DNA of 42,762 nt from Candidatus Methanimicrococcus odontotermitis (lineage in GTDB: Archaea > Halobacteriota > Methanosarcinia > Methanosarcinales > Methanosarcinaceae), in NCBI GenBank assembly GCA_031286065.1, contig JAITUZ010000036.1, positions 1-42,762 on the forward strand. Direction: 5' to 3'. Below are positions 1 through 9,051 of the stretch, piece after piece. The position numbers and the translations under genes are program-made. The notes below the pieces were generated by a model that did no database searches, was not told the DNA's origin, and worked only from the letters and a program-made list of their open reading frames with translations. The stretch's first letter is position 1, and every line of letters starts with the position of its first letter.

Positions 1-2
1 TG

Positions 3-806
3 CATGAAGACATGTCCAGATGGGCGGCGGAAAAAGCAGGTTTTAATTCCAGTATGTCAAATCGAATCGGTTCTTATGCGGATGAGCCGGATGATCCGGA
101 AAATATGAGTTATGATCCCAGCATTTCAGGTGATGATCCGGATGTACCTGACACCATTACTATTCCATACACAAATATCGTTATACATATGGAAGAAATA
201 ATTGAATCGAATTATAACCATTACTATAATCCTTCGGTGTTTCTCGGAAATCCCTTAATTTATCCAATTATTCAATATATTTTAACAAATTACCCTCCAT
301 CGAGTGCACAAGAGTTTGGAGGAGCACCTGCTCAAATTTCCAAATATCTTCAAAGGGCAGCAATCACATCTTCATCCTCAGCTCAGAGAGCTGTAAATTT
401 GTCTTATGCCTCCCATTTTGTTTGTGATTTGAGCATGCCGTTTCATACGAATGAAGCGGCACTTCAGGCTGTTATTAATCAAACCACTCCTTATAGTACC
501 ACTTACTTTATTCCAGAACCCCACTTTTTATATGAAAATGATTATGTGGGTCAAAACTGGACGGGCGGTTTAAAATTCGGCAGTGTTGCAGAAAATACAA
601 ATTATGCATACGGAACTTCAAATCCTGTTGCACAAAGCAGAGCATTGGCAGCTTATTCTCATTCCTATGCTCTTACAATAACATATTATATATCAATCAA
701 CGATTTCAATAATAAAACTCTTGAATCGGTGACTGACAGATGTCTTTTTGAAGGACAAGCGGCTTTAAATGGTCTTATGGTCTACGGCAAGAATAACAGC
801 ATATAA
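3..806 (+). CDS. Zinc-dependent phospholipase C-like protein (5' end outside window)
   Basis: The frame is open to the left edge. The codons before the first ATG (position 12) read His-Glu-Asp, which suits the N-terminal His ligand region of this family, so the true start lies upstream. Counting from the ATG, HFVCDLSMPFH (H135, D139, H145) fits the bacterial phospholipase C / S1-P1 nuclease zinc signature (His-x3-Asp-x5-His). HFLYE (H171, E175) fits the later HxxxE zinc ligands. H59 and an early Asp could complete a trinuclear zinc site. Family members hydrolyse phosphodiester bonds in phospholipids or nucleic acids, usually outside the cell; the substrate here is unknown. No signal peptide can be judged because the start is missing. 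The fold and metal site are fairly sure, the substrate is not. Confidence 0.7.
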   Translation, partial: HEDMSRWAAEKAGFNSSMSNRIGSYADEPDDPENMSYDPSISGDDPDVPDTITIPYTNIVIHMEEIIESNYNHYYNPSVFLGNPLIYPIIQYILTNYPPSSAQEFGGAPAQISKYLQRAAITSSSSAQRAVNLSYASHFVCDLSMPFHTNEAALQAVINQTTPYSTTYFIPEPHFLYENDYVGQNWTGGLKFGSVAENTNYAYGTSNPVAQSRALAAYSHSYALTITYYISINDFNNKTLESVTDRCLFEGQAALNGLMVYGKNNSI

Positions 807-832
807 TACAACGATGCAGAAAAAATGTGAAT

Positions 833-873
833 TGAAGGAGTGCTGTTGGATAATCTTTCAATTTCCTCCTTCA
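833..873 (+). terminator. Hairpin followed by T-run after the phospholipase-like gene
   Basis: Inverted repeat TGAAGGAG (833-840) / CTCCTTCA (866-873) is followed directly by TTTTT. It lies 27 nt after the stop codon and before the next gene's ribosome binding site (GGTGAGG, about 890), so it probably ends the upstream transcript. The 25-nt loop is long. Confidence 0.4.
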
Positions 874-901
874 TTTTTATGAAAATATTGGTGAGGTTCA
901 T

Positions 902-1735
902 ATGTGTGATATTCAAAAAACGGCATTGGGAGAAAGTTTAATCTTATCCGGGCCGATGTTATTGTACTTATTGGTATTTATGCTTCTTGGCATCATTCCA
1001 TTATGGACGCGAAACTGGTCAGGTCTTCTTTTTCTTGTTTTCCATCTCTCCTTTCTTGTTGTTATTGTATTATTGCCGAATGTCCTCTTTTTTTCGATTT
1101 TAAAAAATAAATTAAATATGGAAATTGAGACTTTCTTATATGGCAGCGGGTTTTTATCAAGTATAATTTTTCCTCAGCTTTTTCCCGGAAAATCTGTAAA
1201 TTCATCAATATTTGAAGAGTTTTATATTCCGATCATTCCGATTGCTTTATCGTTCGCTTCATTGTTTTACATGTATGCCGCCCTGCTCAAAAATAAAGAA
1301 AGCGGAAGCCGTAATATTATTTTATTTTTAACGGCGTTGACAATTGTTTTTTTCACCGCCTGGATTTTAAAAGATTTTGAAATAATAAAACAATATTTTG
1401 AGTCATTGGAACTGAACTTCAGAATTTTTCAATCTATCTTCCTCTCACCGGTTCTTTTCGGATTGTGCGCGGGCTATTACGCCGTTTACAGAAATGTTCG
1501 AATCAGTTTGCGTAACGTCGCATGGACGCCATTTTTGGTAATGTTCTGTTCAATCGTCGGAATTCTGCTGATGTTACTATTTGCGTTCTCGTTTCCTACA
1601 GACAGTTCAGAGCCGGTTTCTGAAATCCATTATGCCTTCCCGGGCGTTTGTTATTTTATGACTTCATTTATTATTTCATGTCTTGCCGGAATCATCTGCA
1701 AACATTTTAAGAAAATTATTGAAAAGGAATGGTGA
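902..1735 (+). CDS. Multi-pass membrane protein of a local paralogous family
   Basis: A 277-aa protein with about eight predicted hydrophobic helices and short basic loops; I recognise no named family. It shares a signature with two other loci in the window (the decayed copy just downstream and the gene at 29543-30364): an N-terminal ESxILSxPM motif, VLLPNxLFxxxLxNKL, then ETFLYxxGFLS, and a C-terminal SCLAGIICKHF motif before a basic tail. The start is set by GGTGAGG eight bases or so before ATG 902. The downstream copy begins within the last codons of this gene, consistent with tandem duplication. No catalytic or transport motif is visible, so function is unknown; it could be a small integral-membrane sensor or carrier. 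Confidence is high that it is a gene. Confidence 0.75.
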   Translation: MCDIQKTALGESLILSGPMLLYLLVFMLLGIIPLWTRNWSGLLFLVFHLSFLVVIVLLPNVLFFSILKNKLNMEIETFLYGSGFLSSIIFPQLFPGKSVNSSIFEEFYIPIIPIALSFASLFYMYAALLKNKESGSRNIILFLTALTIVFFTAWILKDFEIIKQYFESLELNFRIFQSIFLSPVLFGLCAGYYAVYRNVRISLRNVAWTPFLVMFCSIVGILLMLLFAFSFPTDSSEPVSEIHYAFPGVCYFMTSFIISCLAGIICKHFKKIIEKEW

Positions 1736-1740
1736 TTCAT

Positions 1741-2227
1741 ATGTCCAATAATCAAAAAACATTGCTTTTGATTGAAAGTTTCATTTTATCCGGTCCGATG
1801 CTGCTGTTTGTATATTTTGGGCTGTATATTAGCATCATCATATCACGCGGTTGGAATCAATATAGTACTTATTATCTTTCTCTCTGTACAATTTTTGTTT
1901 TGATTGTATTATTGCCGAATATCCTCTTTTTTTCAGTTTTAAGAAATAAATTAAACATGGAAATTGAAACTTTCTTATACGGCATCGGATTTTTATCAAA
2001 TATTGCAATTCTGGGTTTTTTTTGAGAAATACCGAAAGTTCATCAGCGTATACGTTTGAAGAAAATATGTTGTCTCTCTTTTTGGTTGTTTTATTGTTTT
2101 CTTTAGGGTATTATACGTATGCAGCCGCACTTAAAATGAATTACTGATTTCATTTCTCACTTCCTACTTTGCCGGAATTGTCTGCAAATATTTTAAAAAA
2201 ATCAAGAGTCTGATGCCAGGCAAATAA
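1741..2227 (+). pseudogene. Frameshifted and deleted paralogue of the upstream membrane protein
   Basis: The reading frame (ATG 1741 with GGTGAT upstream; an in-frame GTG/ATG lies at 1729) matches the upstream gene through the ETFLYGIGFLSN motif. It then stops at 2023-2025, directly in an eight-T run (2016-2023). A ninth T would restore the frame through ENMLSLFLVVLLF to YTYAAALKMN, where another stop occurs. The family C-terminus (FLTSYFAGIVCKYFKK) resumes in a further frame and ends at 2227, so the segment coding for helices five to seven is missing. The gene has therefore suffered a homopolymer slip plus an internal deletion. Only the first about 94 residues can be made as one chain. Confidence 0.75.
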
Positions 2228-2314
2228 ATGAATGTGTCAAAAAATATCATTGTTGTTTGCCTGTTCCGCATTGCCGTATTCTCAAAATGAATAACAAAAA
2301 AAGAAAACGAATGA

Positions 2315-2929
2315 TCAGTCTTTCATTTCATCCGTCTTTTCATGAGTTTCAGAGTCGGAAGCGTCGTCAACAAATGTTTCAGGCGTATGGTCAAAAACAT
2401 CGTGCGCTAAAACCGACAACTCATCTATGAATTGCTCCTTCAGATGCTCTTCATAATGATCAGAGACAACGGTGTCTTTTCCTCTTTTCTCAAAATCTAA
2501 ATAGACGTAAGAGCCTTCATGGAAGTCATAATCATCGCAGTAATCCCCGTGGCGCTTGCCGCTGTAGGCGTCAAAGAGCGTTTGGTCGCACGGCGGAATG
2601 CGGATATTGTAAGCCGCGCGGGCGATTGCGTGTCCGGCAACCGGCGCGGTCATTAAGAGAAAAAGCCCGATAACAATGGCTTTTAAACCGAAAGATGTCA
2701 ATCCGTCTTGAATCAAAATGCTGAGCAAAACAAAAAATGCTCCGGTCGTTGCGATTTTTGTTGTCGCGTGCAGCCTGTTGTAAATGTCGGGAAGACGAAT
2801 GAGGCCAATCATTCCAATCAAAATATCAAAAACGCCGAATAAAAGAAAGGCGTAGCTGAGATAAAGACGAATGACAGAGAAATCGATGCTTGACAAAAAA
2901 TCCAATTCAGAACACTTCCCCTTTATCAA
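2315..2929 (-). CDS. mrpG: Mrp-type Na+/H+ antiporter subunit G
   Basis: Smallest-class membrane subunit of the multi-subunit Mrp cation/proton antiporter. The first about 110 residues carry three hydrophobic helices and the family pattern GxIGLIRLPDxYxRLHAxTK (about residues 40-58) followed by TAPVAGHAIARAAY. It is the last gene of the mrpA-G operon and overlaps mrpF by 23 bp. Odd feature: a roughly 90-residue, strongly acidic, His-containing C-terminal extension (rich in Asp, Glu and His) makes the protein 204 aa, well above the 110-130 aa usual for MrpG. The tail is hydrophilic and presumably cytoplasmic; its role is unknown. A frameshift in the last part is unlikely because the tail shows no membrane or nonsense character. 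Confidence 0.9.
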   Translation of the reverse strand: MIKGKCSELDFLSSIDFSVIRLYLSYAFLLFGVFDILIGMIGLIRLPDIYNRLHATTKIATTGAFFVLLSILIQDGLTSFGLKAIVIGLFLLMTAPVAGHAIARAAYNIRIPPCDQTLFDAYSGKRHGDYCDDYDFHEGSYVYLDFEKRGKDTVVSDHYEEHLKEQFIDELSVLAHDVFDHTPETFVDDASDSETHEKTDEMKD

Positions 2930-3179
2930 TGTATTTAGATAAGGCCAGAGTGCCGATAAATGAAATCAATGCCAGTAAAATCGCAACATCAAGCAAAAAC
3001 AGAGAATGCTGAGAGAAGGCATAAATCGCGATAAGCACGACAAGTGTGTTGCCGAGCGCGTCCAAAGAAGCCACTCTGTCCATAATCGTCGGACCGGCGA
3101 ACAGACGGTAAATGGCCAAAAATAAAGCTCCGGTCGCAATCGTAAGCGCGACGCTTGTAACAAGACCGAATGCAATCAT
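2907..3179 (-). CDS. mrpF: Mrp-type Na+/H+ antiporter subunit F
   Basis: A 90-aa, three-helix membrane protein, the normal size for MrpF. The conserved GPTIMDRVASLDALG motif sits at about residues 29-43, followed by two further helices. It overlaps mrpE by 4 bp and mrpG by 23 bp, so it is translationally coupled within the operon. MrpF is a small structural subunit of the antiporter complex and has no known independent activity. Confidence 0.92.
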   Translation of the reverse strand: MIAFGLVTSVALTIATGALFLAIYRLFAGPTIMDRVASLDALGNTLVVLIAIYAFSQHSLFLLDVAILLALISFIGTLALSKYIDKGEVF

Positions 3180-3688
3180 TCAAATGCCTCCAAAACAACT
3201 TCTTCCAAATCTTTACGGATCGAATCACGCACTTCTTTCGGGCTGTCGACGTAAATGGAATGAACATAGAATATGCCGGGTCCTTTCAGAGTCTTGTTTT
3301 TGATGTGAACGTCCATGATCAGCGTTCCCGGCGTTAATGAGATGGTGTTTGCGAGCATCGTTGTTGAAATGCTGCGGGAAGTCGTAAACGGATAGGCGAT
3401 GATTCCCGGGCGGATATCCAATTTCGGTTTCATGATTTTATAGACCATGAAAATATTCGCTTTAATAATTTCACGGAAGAGAACATAGACATATTTAATT
3501 TTCTTCGGGATTTTGCGGACGACGTCGCCGGCTGAATCCGTGAACGAAAACATATTTTTAAACGGATAAAGAATCAGCATCGAGAAAAAAACGCCGAGTA
3601 AATAATTGCCGATAGAAAGGCTTCCACTAAGGAAAAGCCAGACAGCGCCAAGCATCAGATAAATTGCGTATTTTATTATTCGAATCAT
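3176..3688 (-). CDS. mrpE: Mrp-type Na+/H+ antiporter subunit E
   Basis: A 170-aa protein, typical of MrpE: two N-terminal hydrophobic segments followed by a soluble domain with the family motif SLTPGTLIMDV and a C-terminal helix (DSIRKDLEEVVLEAFE). It overlaps mrpD by 4 bp (ATGA arrangement) and mrpF by 4 bp. MrpE stabilises the membrane complex and is needed for assembly in bacteria; its role in methanogens is taken from homology. Confidence 0.92.
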   Translation of the reverse strand: MIRIIKYAIYLMLGAVWLFLSGSLSIGNYLLGVFFSMLILYPFKNMFSFTDSAGDVVRKIPKKIKYVYVLFREIIKANIFMVYKIMKPKLDIRPGIIAYPFTTSRSISTTMLANTISLTPGTLIMDVHIKNKTLKGPGIFYVHSIYVDSPKEVRDSIRKDLEEVVLEAFE

Positions 3689-5280
3689 CTCGGTACACCC
3701 CCGAGAACGGTTGTAATATACGCCGTCGGGTCAAGAATTTGAATTGCGATCATATTTGAAATTTCGTAAAGCGGTTCTGGATAGAGGCCCAGCAAAATCA
3801 TGGCGGCGCACAGCACCGCAATCGGCAAAACGATTTCAAGAGAAATGTGATGTTTCTTCAATGGTCCGCCGGTATTCGAAACAGAAGTGCCGGCATCCGT
3901 TTTCAAACTTCCTTTATTTTCACCCCAGAAGACGGCAATCCACGTTCTGAACATGTAAAAAATGGTCACGACCGCCATTAAAAGCGCGATGAGAAGTTGC
4001 AGCCAAAATTCACCGCTGACAGCGGATTGGAATAAAGCGAATTTTGAAATAAAACCGCTCATCGGCGGAAAACCCGCAATCGACATGGCTCCGAGGAGGA
4101 AAGCCATCGAAAAAAACGGCAGAACCGTAATCAACCCGCCCATTTTTCTCAAATCGCGAGTGTGCGTTTCATGAATGATGCCGCCCGCGATCAGGAAAAG
4201 CATGGATTTTGAAATCGCGTGGCTGACAAGATACATGACGGACGCCGCAATCGCCGCTGTTGTTCCGAAGGACAGCCCGAGAAGAATGTAGCCGATCTGC
4301 GACACACTGGAGTAAGCCAAAACACGTTTTAAATCGGTTTGCCCCATCGCGGAAATCGCGCCGACGGCAATTGTTATCAGTGAAAAAAACATCAGAATCG
4401 GCAAGAAGAAATCTTTTGCCGGATACAGGATCAGAAATTGGACACGCAATATGCTGTAAACGCCGACCTTGATTAAGAGACCGCTGAGAATCGCTGAAAT
4501 CGGTGTCGGAGCCGTTGGATGGACATCCGGAAGCCAGAATTGAAACGGAACAAGCGCCGCTTTGCTCCCGAAAACGACAATGAAAAGAAGCGCTGCGCCG
4601 ATAATCGTCCATGGAATCGGGCCGGTTTCGGCAATGAACTGAATTTTTGCGGCTAAGTCGGCCATATTTAAAGAACCGACCGATGCATAAATCGCTACAA
4701 TCGCGATCAACATCACGAATGAGCCGATCGTTCCGAAAATCACATACTTGTATGCCGCTTCCAGTTTGTGCGCCGAATCCGTAACGTTGAGTTTCTCATT
4801 TGCCATAATCAGCCCTGTTGATGCCAAAAGCATGATTTCAAAGAAGACAAAGAGATTGAACAAGTCACCTGTTAAGAAAATGCCGAAAATGCCGGCGAGC
4901 AGCAGGAAATAAAGAGGATAGTAACTGGTAGAAAGAGATTGTTTCTCAATGTAATCAAAGGAATAAATCAGGACGGACAAGCCGATAAACGCTGTCAGCA
5001 AAACAAGCAGCGCGGACAGCATGTCGCCGACTAAAACGATGCCGTATTTTCCGAATTCACCGATGTCATAAGTCTGAATACCGTCTTGGTAAACTGTCCA
5101 AAACAGGACGGACGCGAAAACGAGCAGGAGAGCAGAGGCAATCATTGCCGTGACTTTCTGTGTTTTCGGCTTGTTTCGGAGGAACAGCATGACCGGCGCC
5201 ATCAGAAGACCGACTGCAATCGGCATCATAACAATATGACTGAGAATAAAAGACTCGATCCAAAGAAATACAGAAATCAT
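3685..5280 (-). CDS. mrpD: Mrp-type Na+/H+ antiporter subunit D (proton-pumping homologue)
   Basis: A 531-aa polytopic protein of the NuoM/MrpD proton-conducting family. The diagnostic region LPDVHPTAPTPISAILSGLL with the following Lys lies at about residues 245-270, and the helix FEIMLLASTGLI carries the conserved membrane Glu. Family helices continue to residue about 460, followed by a short soluble loop and one last helix. It overlaps mrpC and mrpE by 4 bp each. With MrpA it is expected to carry the ion path, exchanging external H+ for internal Na+ (or the reverse). In Methanosarcina the Mrp complex tunes the Na+/H+ gradients that feed ATP synthesis; that role is inferred here. Confidence 0.93.
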   Translation of the reverse strand: MISVFLWIESFILSHIVMMPIAVGLLMAPVMLFLRNKPKTQKVTAMIASALLLVFASVLFWTVYQDGIQTYDIGEFGKYGIVLVGDMLSALLVLLTAFIGLSVLIYSFDYIEKQSLSTSYYPLYFLLLAGIFGIFLTGDLFNLFVFFEIMLLASTGLIMANEKLNVTDSAHKLEAAYKYVIFGTIGSFVMLIAIVAIYASVGSLNMADLAAKIQFIAETGPIPWTIIGAALLFIVVFGSKAALVPFQFWLPDVHPTAPTPISAILSGLLIKVGVYSILRVQFLILYPAKDFFLPILMFFSLITIAVGAISAMGQTDLKRVLAYSSVSQIGYILLGLSFGTTAAIAASVMYLVSHAISKSMLFLIAGGIIHETHTRDLRKMGGLITVLPFFSMAFLLGAMSIAGFPPMSGFISKFALFQSAVSGEFWLQLLIALLMAVVTIFYMFRTWIAVFWGENKGSLKTDAGTSVSNTGGPLKKHHISLEIVLPIAVLCAAMILLGLYPEPLYEISNMIAIQILDPTAYITTVLGGVPR

Positions 5281-5696
5281 CCTCGAAGCCTCCTGAGTTC
5301 GTCCACATCGGTCGTCCCGAATTCTTCATTGATGCAGTAAGCCAATGTCAGCAAAATGGCTGTTGTTGCGAAACTGATGACGATTGCCGTCAAAACAAGG
5401 GCCCGCGTCAGCGGATCAACGAACAGGGGGTTATCTGCCATTCCGGTCACGATCGGCGCGAAAATGCCATTCGCGAAATCATCCGCAAAGATGAAAGCGG
5501 CGTGTTCGTTGATCGCTTCCTCCAAAATCGGCACGCGCACTCCTGTAAAGATGCCGGACGTCACAATCGCCATATTGATCGATTGGCTGATCAAGTTGAA
5601 ACCGATGACGATTTTGAAAATATCGCGGCGGAGAAGCATATAAACGCCGATACCGAAAACCAATGAAATCGTCAGTGCTGTGAAGACTTCAGTCAT
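5277..5696 (-). CDS. mrpC: Mrp-type Na+/H+ antiporter subunit C (NuoK-like)
   Basis: A 139-aa protein with three hydrophobic helices, homologous to NuoK. The family region GFNLISQSINMAIV is at about residues 31-44 and DPLTRALVLTAIVISFATTA at about 94-113. The frame is open further upstream (to 6020), but the ATG at 5694-5696 is right: it overlaps the end of mrpB by 8 bp, gives the normal MrpC length, and everything upstream is the shadow of mrpB. A non-conserved loop of about 20 residues lies between helices two and three. Confidence 0.9.
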   Translation of the reverse strand: MTEVFTALTISLVFGIGVYMLLRRDIFKIVIGFNLISQSINMAIVTSGIFTGVRVPILEEAINEHAAFIFADDFANGIFAPIVTGMADNPLFVDPLTRALVLTAIVISFATTAILLTLAYCINEEFGTTDVDELRRLRG

Positions 5697-6228
5697 TTGA
5701 ATCCCCCGTTGTGTTTTCCGTTTGAACAGGCGTTTTTTGGTTTGAGCCGTGCTCCTCGGTCCCGCCAAGCGCGGCACGGCCGAAATCTTCTGTTTTTTTA
5801 ACTTGGTCTGACGCGATGTTTGCGAACGCGAGAAGAAAAGCACCGATAACCGTGAAATAAACGCCGATGTCAAAGAACATAGAGGATAAAAGTTCGATTT
5901 GACCGATATGAATGCCGAAAATTTCCAAACTGTAATGAGTAAAAACACTTCTGAAGTAAGTGTGGCCGACAAGCATCGGCGCGATTGCCGTAACGGAAGC
6001 AAAAAGCAAACCATAGGCAATCCATGACAAATAATCCGGTTTTAAACGGTTGTTAATGTATTTCATGCCGTAGGCGACATACATTAAAGCGATTGCGCAA
6101 ACGAATAAAACGCCGCCGACGAAACCGCCGCCGGGAACATTCGCGCCGTTGAGAAGCAAATAAATCGAGAAGAGAAGAGCAACGATAAGAACTGCTCTGG
6201 CCATTGTTTTTATAATAACCGTACTCAT
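5689..6228 (-). CDS. mrpB: Mrp-type Na+/H+ antiporter subunit B
   Basis: A 179-aa protein of the MnhB family with four hydrophobic helices. Visible family features are NGANVPGGGFVGGVLF (about residues 27-42) and the FDIGVYFTVIGAFLLAFANI segment (about residues 119-138). A hydrophilic, low-complexity C-terminal tail of about 35 residues follows. It overlaps mrpA by 4 bp and mrpC by 8 bp, so all seven mrp genes overlap head to tail. Confidence 0.92.
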   Translation of the reverse strand: MSTVIIKTMARAVLIVALLFSIYLLLNGANVPGGGFVGGVLFVCAIALMYVAYGMKYINNRLKPDYLSWIAYGLLFASVTAIAPMLVGHTYFRSVFTHYSLEIFGIHIGQIELLSSMFFDIGVYFTVIGAFLLAFANIASDQVKKTEDFGRAALGGTEEHGSNQKTPVQTENTTGDSND

Positions 6229-8705
6229 TTTTTCTCCTCCCCGATAATATTTGAAAAGACTTCATCCGGATTCCTGTTCGCAGAATCCTCTTCAAAGACC
6301 GCGGCCGATTTATCGGTGTCTGCCGCGGTTCTTTTGTGGATGCGGCTGTGGATCAAATTATAAACCGTAAACGCCGCGATTGCCAAAACGGATATTTCGC
6401 CGATTGTATCATAACCTCTGAAATCGACAACGATTTGGTTGACGATATTTTTGCCGCCTGTAAGTTCAACGCCCTTATCCATGAAGTAGTGGGAAAAAGA
6501 CTCGAATGCCGGAAACAGATCTGTTCCCATCAGCATGACAAAAAGCGCGGCGGCGGCGCAAAGAGCAATGAATGAATTGCGCAGTCTGACCCGATTCGTT
6601 TCGGGGCGAATGGCTTCTTTGACCCGAAACTTCATAATCACTAACAAAAACATAACGGTTGAAAGTGTTTCAATACAAAGCTGTGTCATCGCTAAGTTAG
6701 GAGATTTGAGATAAATGTAAAGCAAAGCCATTAAAAATCCGAGAGCGGATGACGATAAAATCATCGGGACATATTGCGGCAGAACCGACGCGCCCCAGGC
6801 GGCTAATAAAATGAGGGCGAAAAGAAGCATTTCGGACAACGCGAGCTTGAAAATCAAATTTTCGGAGAAAAGCGGCTGTCCTGATGCCAGTGCAAATCCG
6901 ACCGGAACGGCAACCATGAGAATAATGAAAAACAACATAATTCCGACATACCTGCGCGGCGGTCCTTTTTGAAGACGGCCGCCGAATGAGGAACCGAATG
7001 AAAAAGCGTTGTCTACCATGGTATTGTAAAGATAATTGAAACTGATTTTCGGATGTTTTTCATTGAAAGAAACTTGCCGCGCCGCGATTTTGTCATACTG
7101 CGTGTAGAGCAGAATGCCGAGCGCAAAAGTAATCATCGTCATAATAAACGCCGGCGTGACGCCGTGCCACAATGCCGCGTGAAGATGCGCAGCGCCCGAA
7201 AAAATCGAATGGATTGCGGGCTGGATCAACGTGTCAACGAACGGAGCCGGAACAAGACCGACGGCAATGATTAAAACAGCCAAAATCGCCGGCGGCGCAA
7301 GCATGATCAGAGAAGGGTCATGGACGTGTTTGGGAACATCAGGGTCTTCCGTTCTTTTTCCCGTGAAAATTTTGAAAATCAGCCTGAATGAATAAGCGAA
7401 AGTCAAAACGCCGCCGATAACCGCAAGAACGGGAATGATGTAAAACACCCCGCCGCCGAGGGCTTCTGCCATATGCACAGAAGATTCATAAAAGAGCTCT
7501 TTGCTCAAATAACCGTTGAGCGGCGGGATTCCGGCCATTGCCGCGGCGGCGATGATCATGAGAATGAAAGTAACGGGCATTTCTTTGCGCAGCCCGCCCA
7601 TTTTACGAATGTCTCGGGTGTGCAGCTCATGCGCGATAATACCGACCAGCAAGAAAAGGCACGCTTTGAAAGCGGCGTGATTGAACAAGTGGAAAACAGC
7701 GGCGGGAACGCCGATTCCGGGTTCTGCGAATGTAGTAAAACCAAACATTGTCATCAAATAAGCCAATTGGCTGATTGTTGAAAAAGCGAGAATCGCTTTA
7801 AGGTCGGTTTGTTTGAGCGCAAAAAATCCGGCGCCGACCATTGTGATTAAGCCGATTCCTGCGACCAGCACAAGCCAGTCGACTGTTCCGGAAAACATCG
7901 GATGAAAACGCGCAACCAAAAAAATACCGGCTTTCACCATTGTCGCCGAATGCAGAAAAGCGCTGACAGGCGTCGGCGCTTCCATCGCGTTCGGCAGCCA
8001 AATAAAAAAAGGACCTTGGGCGGATTTGGCCAGCGCGCCGATGAGAACAAGAATCAGTGTGATTGTGAAAAGCGGGCTTTCTTTGACCGACGCCAGCATT
8101 TCAGGATTGGTCAGCATTTCGGAAATGCTGTATGTGCCGGTCATTGCGAAAAGGAACATGAAACCGACAAACATGAAAAGACCGGCGCCGCCGGTTATTA
8201 AAAGCGCTTTGGTCGCGCCGTAAACGGATTCTTTGGTTTTTCTGTAGTAGCCGATCAGCAGAAATGAACTGATGCTTGTCAGTTCCCAGAAAATGAAAAG
8301 CTGAATTAAATTGTCGGAGAAAGCGACCCCGAACATAGAACCCATGAAGATAAGCAAATACTGATAGTAGCGAACAAGATCTTCGTCTTTGGAGAGATAC
8401 TTGTTGGAATAAGACAAAATCAATATGCCGATAAATGAAATAATGAGACCAAGCAAAACGGCAAGACCATCCGCATAAAATGCCAGATCGACCGAAAGAC
8501 TCGGAATCCACGGTATTGACCCCGATAAATAATTTCCGCCCATTGTTGACGGAATCATGGAAGCGATCAGAAGAAAACAGACCGCTGCAATCGCAGCCGC
8601 GAACCACCCGACTTTCTCTTTCATAAGTTTATAAGCAAACGGCACGGCAAGTGTCATGACAAAAGGCAGCAAAACGATGAGTGCAGCAAAATAAATCAAG
8701 TCCAT
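6225..8705 (-). CDS. mrpA: Mrp-type Na+/H+ antiporter subunit A (NuoL-like)
   Basis: Largest subunit (826 aa from ATG 8705; an in-frame TTG at 8729 would add eight residues, but the ATG has GGCGTGA upstream and the TTG has nothing). The N-terminal half is a NuoL/MrpA ion-conducting domain with WELTSISSFLLIGYY (about 150-164, membrane Glu) and MEAPTPVSAFLHSATMVKAG (about 240-260). The C-terminal third carries the MrpA-specific MnhB-like helices, including LCIETLSTVMFLLVIMKFR, and ends in a polar tail. First gene of the mrpABCDEFG operon, with a TATA box about 75 bp upstream. Its job is Na+/H+ exchange in the cytoplasmic membrane, relevant to methanogens that run on both gradients. Confidence 0.93.
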   Translation of the reverse strand: MDLIYFAALIVLLPFVMTLAVPFAYKLMKEKVGWFAAAIAAVCFLLIASMIPSTMGGNYLSGSIPWIPSLSVDLAFYADGLAVLLGLIISFIGILILSYSNKYLSKDEDLVRYYQYLLIFMGSMFGVAFSDNLIQLFIFWELTSISSFLLIGYYRKTKESVYGATKALLITGGAGLFMFVGFMFLFAMTGTYSISEMLTNPEMLASVKESPLFTITLILVLIGALAKSAQGPFFIWLPNAMEAPTPVSAFLHSATMVKAGIFLVARFHPMFSGTVDWLVLVAGIGLITMVGAGFFALKQTDLKAILAFSTISQLAYLMTMFGFTTFAEPGIGVPAAVFHLFNHAAFKACLFLLVGIIAHELHTRDIRKMGGLRKEMPVTFILMIIAAAAMAGIPPLNGYLSKELFYESSVHMAEALGGGVFYIIPVLAVIGGVLTFAYSFRLIFKIFTGKRTEDPDVPKHVHDPSLIMLAPPAILAVLIIAVGLVPAPFVDTLIQPAIHSIFSGAAHLHAALWHGVTPAFIMTMITFALGILLYTQYDKIAARQVSFNEKHPKISFNYLYNTMVDNAFSFGSSFGGRLQKGPPRRYVGIMLFFIILMVAVPVGFALASGQPLFSENLIFKLALSEMLLFALILLAAWGASVLPQYVPMILSSSALGFLMALLYIYLKSPNLAMTQLCIETLSTVMFLLVIMKFRVKEAIRPETNRVRLRNSFIALCAAAALFVMLMGTDLFPAFESFSHYFMDKGVELTGGKNIVNQIVVDFRGYDTIGEISVLAIAAFTVYNLIHSRIHKRTAADTDKSAAVFEEDSANRNPDEVFSNIIGEEKK

Positions 8706-8775
8706 TATAATCACGCCATGTCTTTTCAATCAGCGAATGCGAAACAAAAGAAAACATCACATTTGAAGGAACTGT

Positions 8776-8786
8776 CATATATAAAT
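8776..8786 (-). promoter_or_regulatory. TATA box of the mrp operon
   Basis: On the minus strand the sequence reads TTTATATATGA, an archaeal TATA element. A start about 25 nt downstream would give a leader of roughly 50 nt before mrpA. The rest of 8787-9051 shows purine-rich DNA without a convincing gene; a minus-strand open frame there has no supporting features. Confidence 0.5.
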
Positions 8787-9051
8787 TTTTGGATTTATCA
8801 TATAAGAGGGCACATAAAAAAAGGCGGAATCCGCATCATAAAAATAATAAGCTGAAATCTGCCGATTGGGTCTGACCGTAAAAGAAGGAGCCGAGTCAGC
8901 CGAAAAAGAGATTTGAATCGGCGGAAAGAAGAAGCAGGCGGAAGAATCAGGCAAAAATTAAGACAGAATAATTTAATATACATTGCATATTAATGCTTTT
9001 ATAGAATTCTTTTTGAATTCAAATGATTCTCTTCAAAGGAGAGAAAACAAA

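Noticed and set aside
5697-6020. Long upstream extension of the mrpC frame
   Set aside because: It lies within mrpB in another frame and has Ser/Arg shadow composition; normal MrpC length is obtained from ATG 5696.
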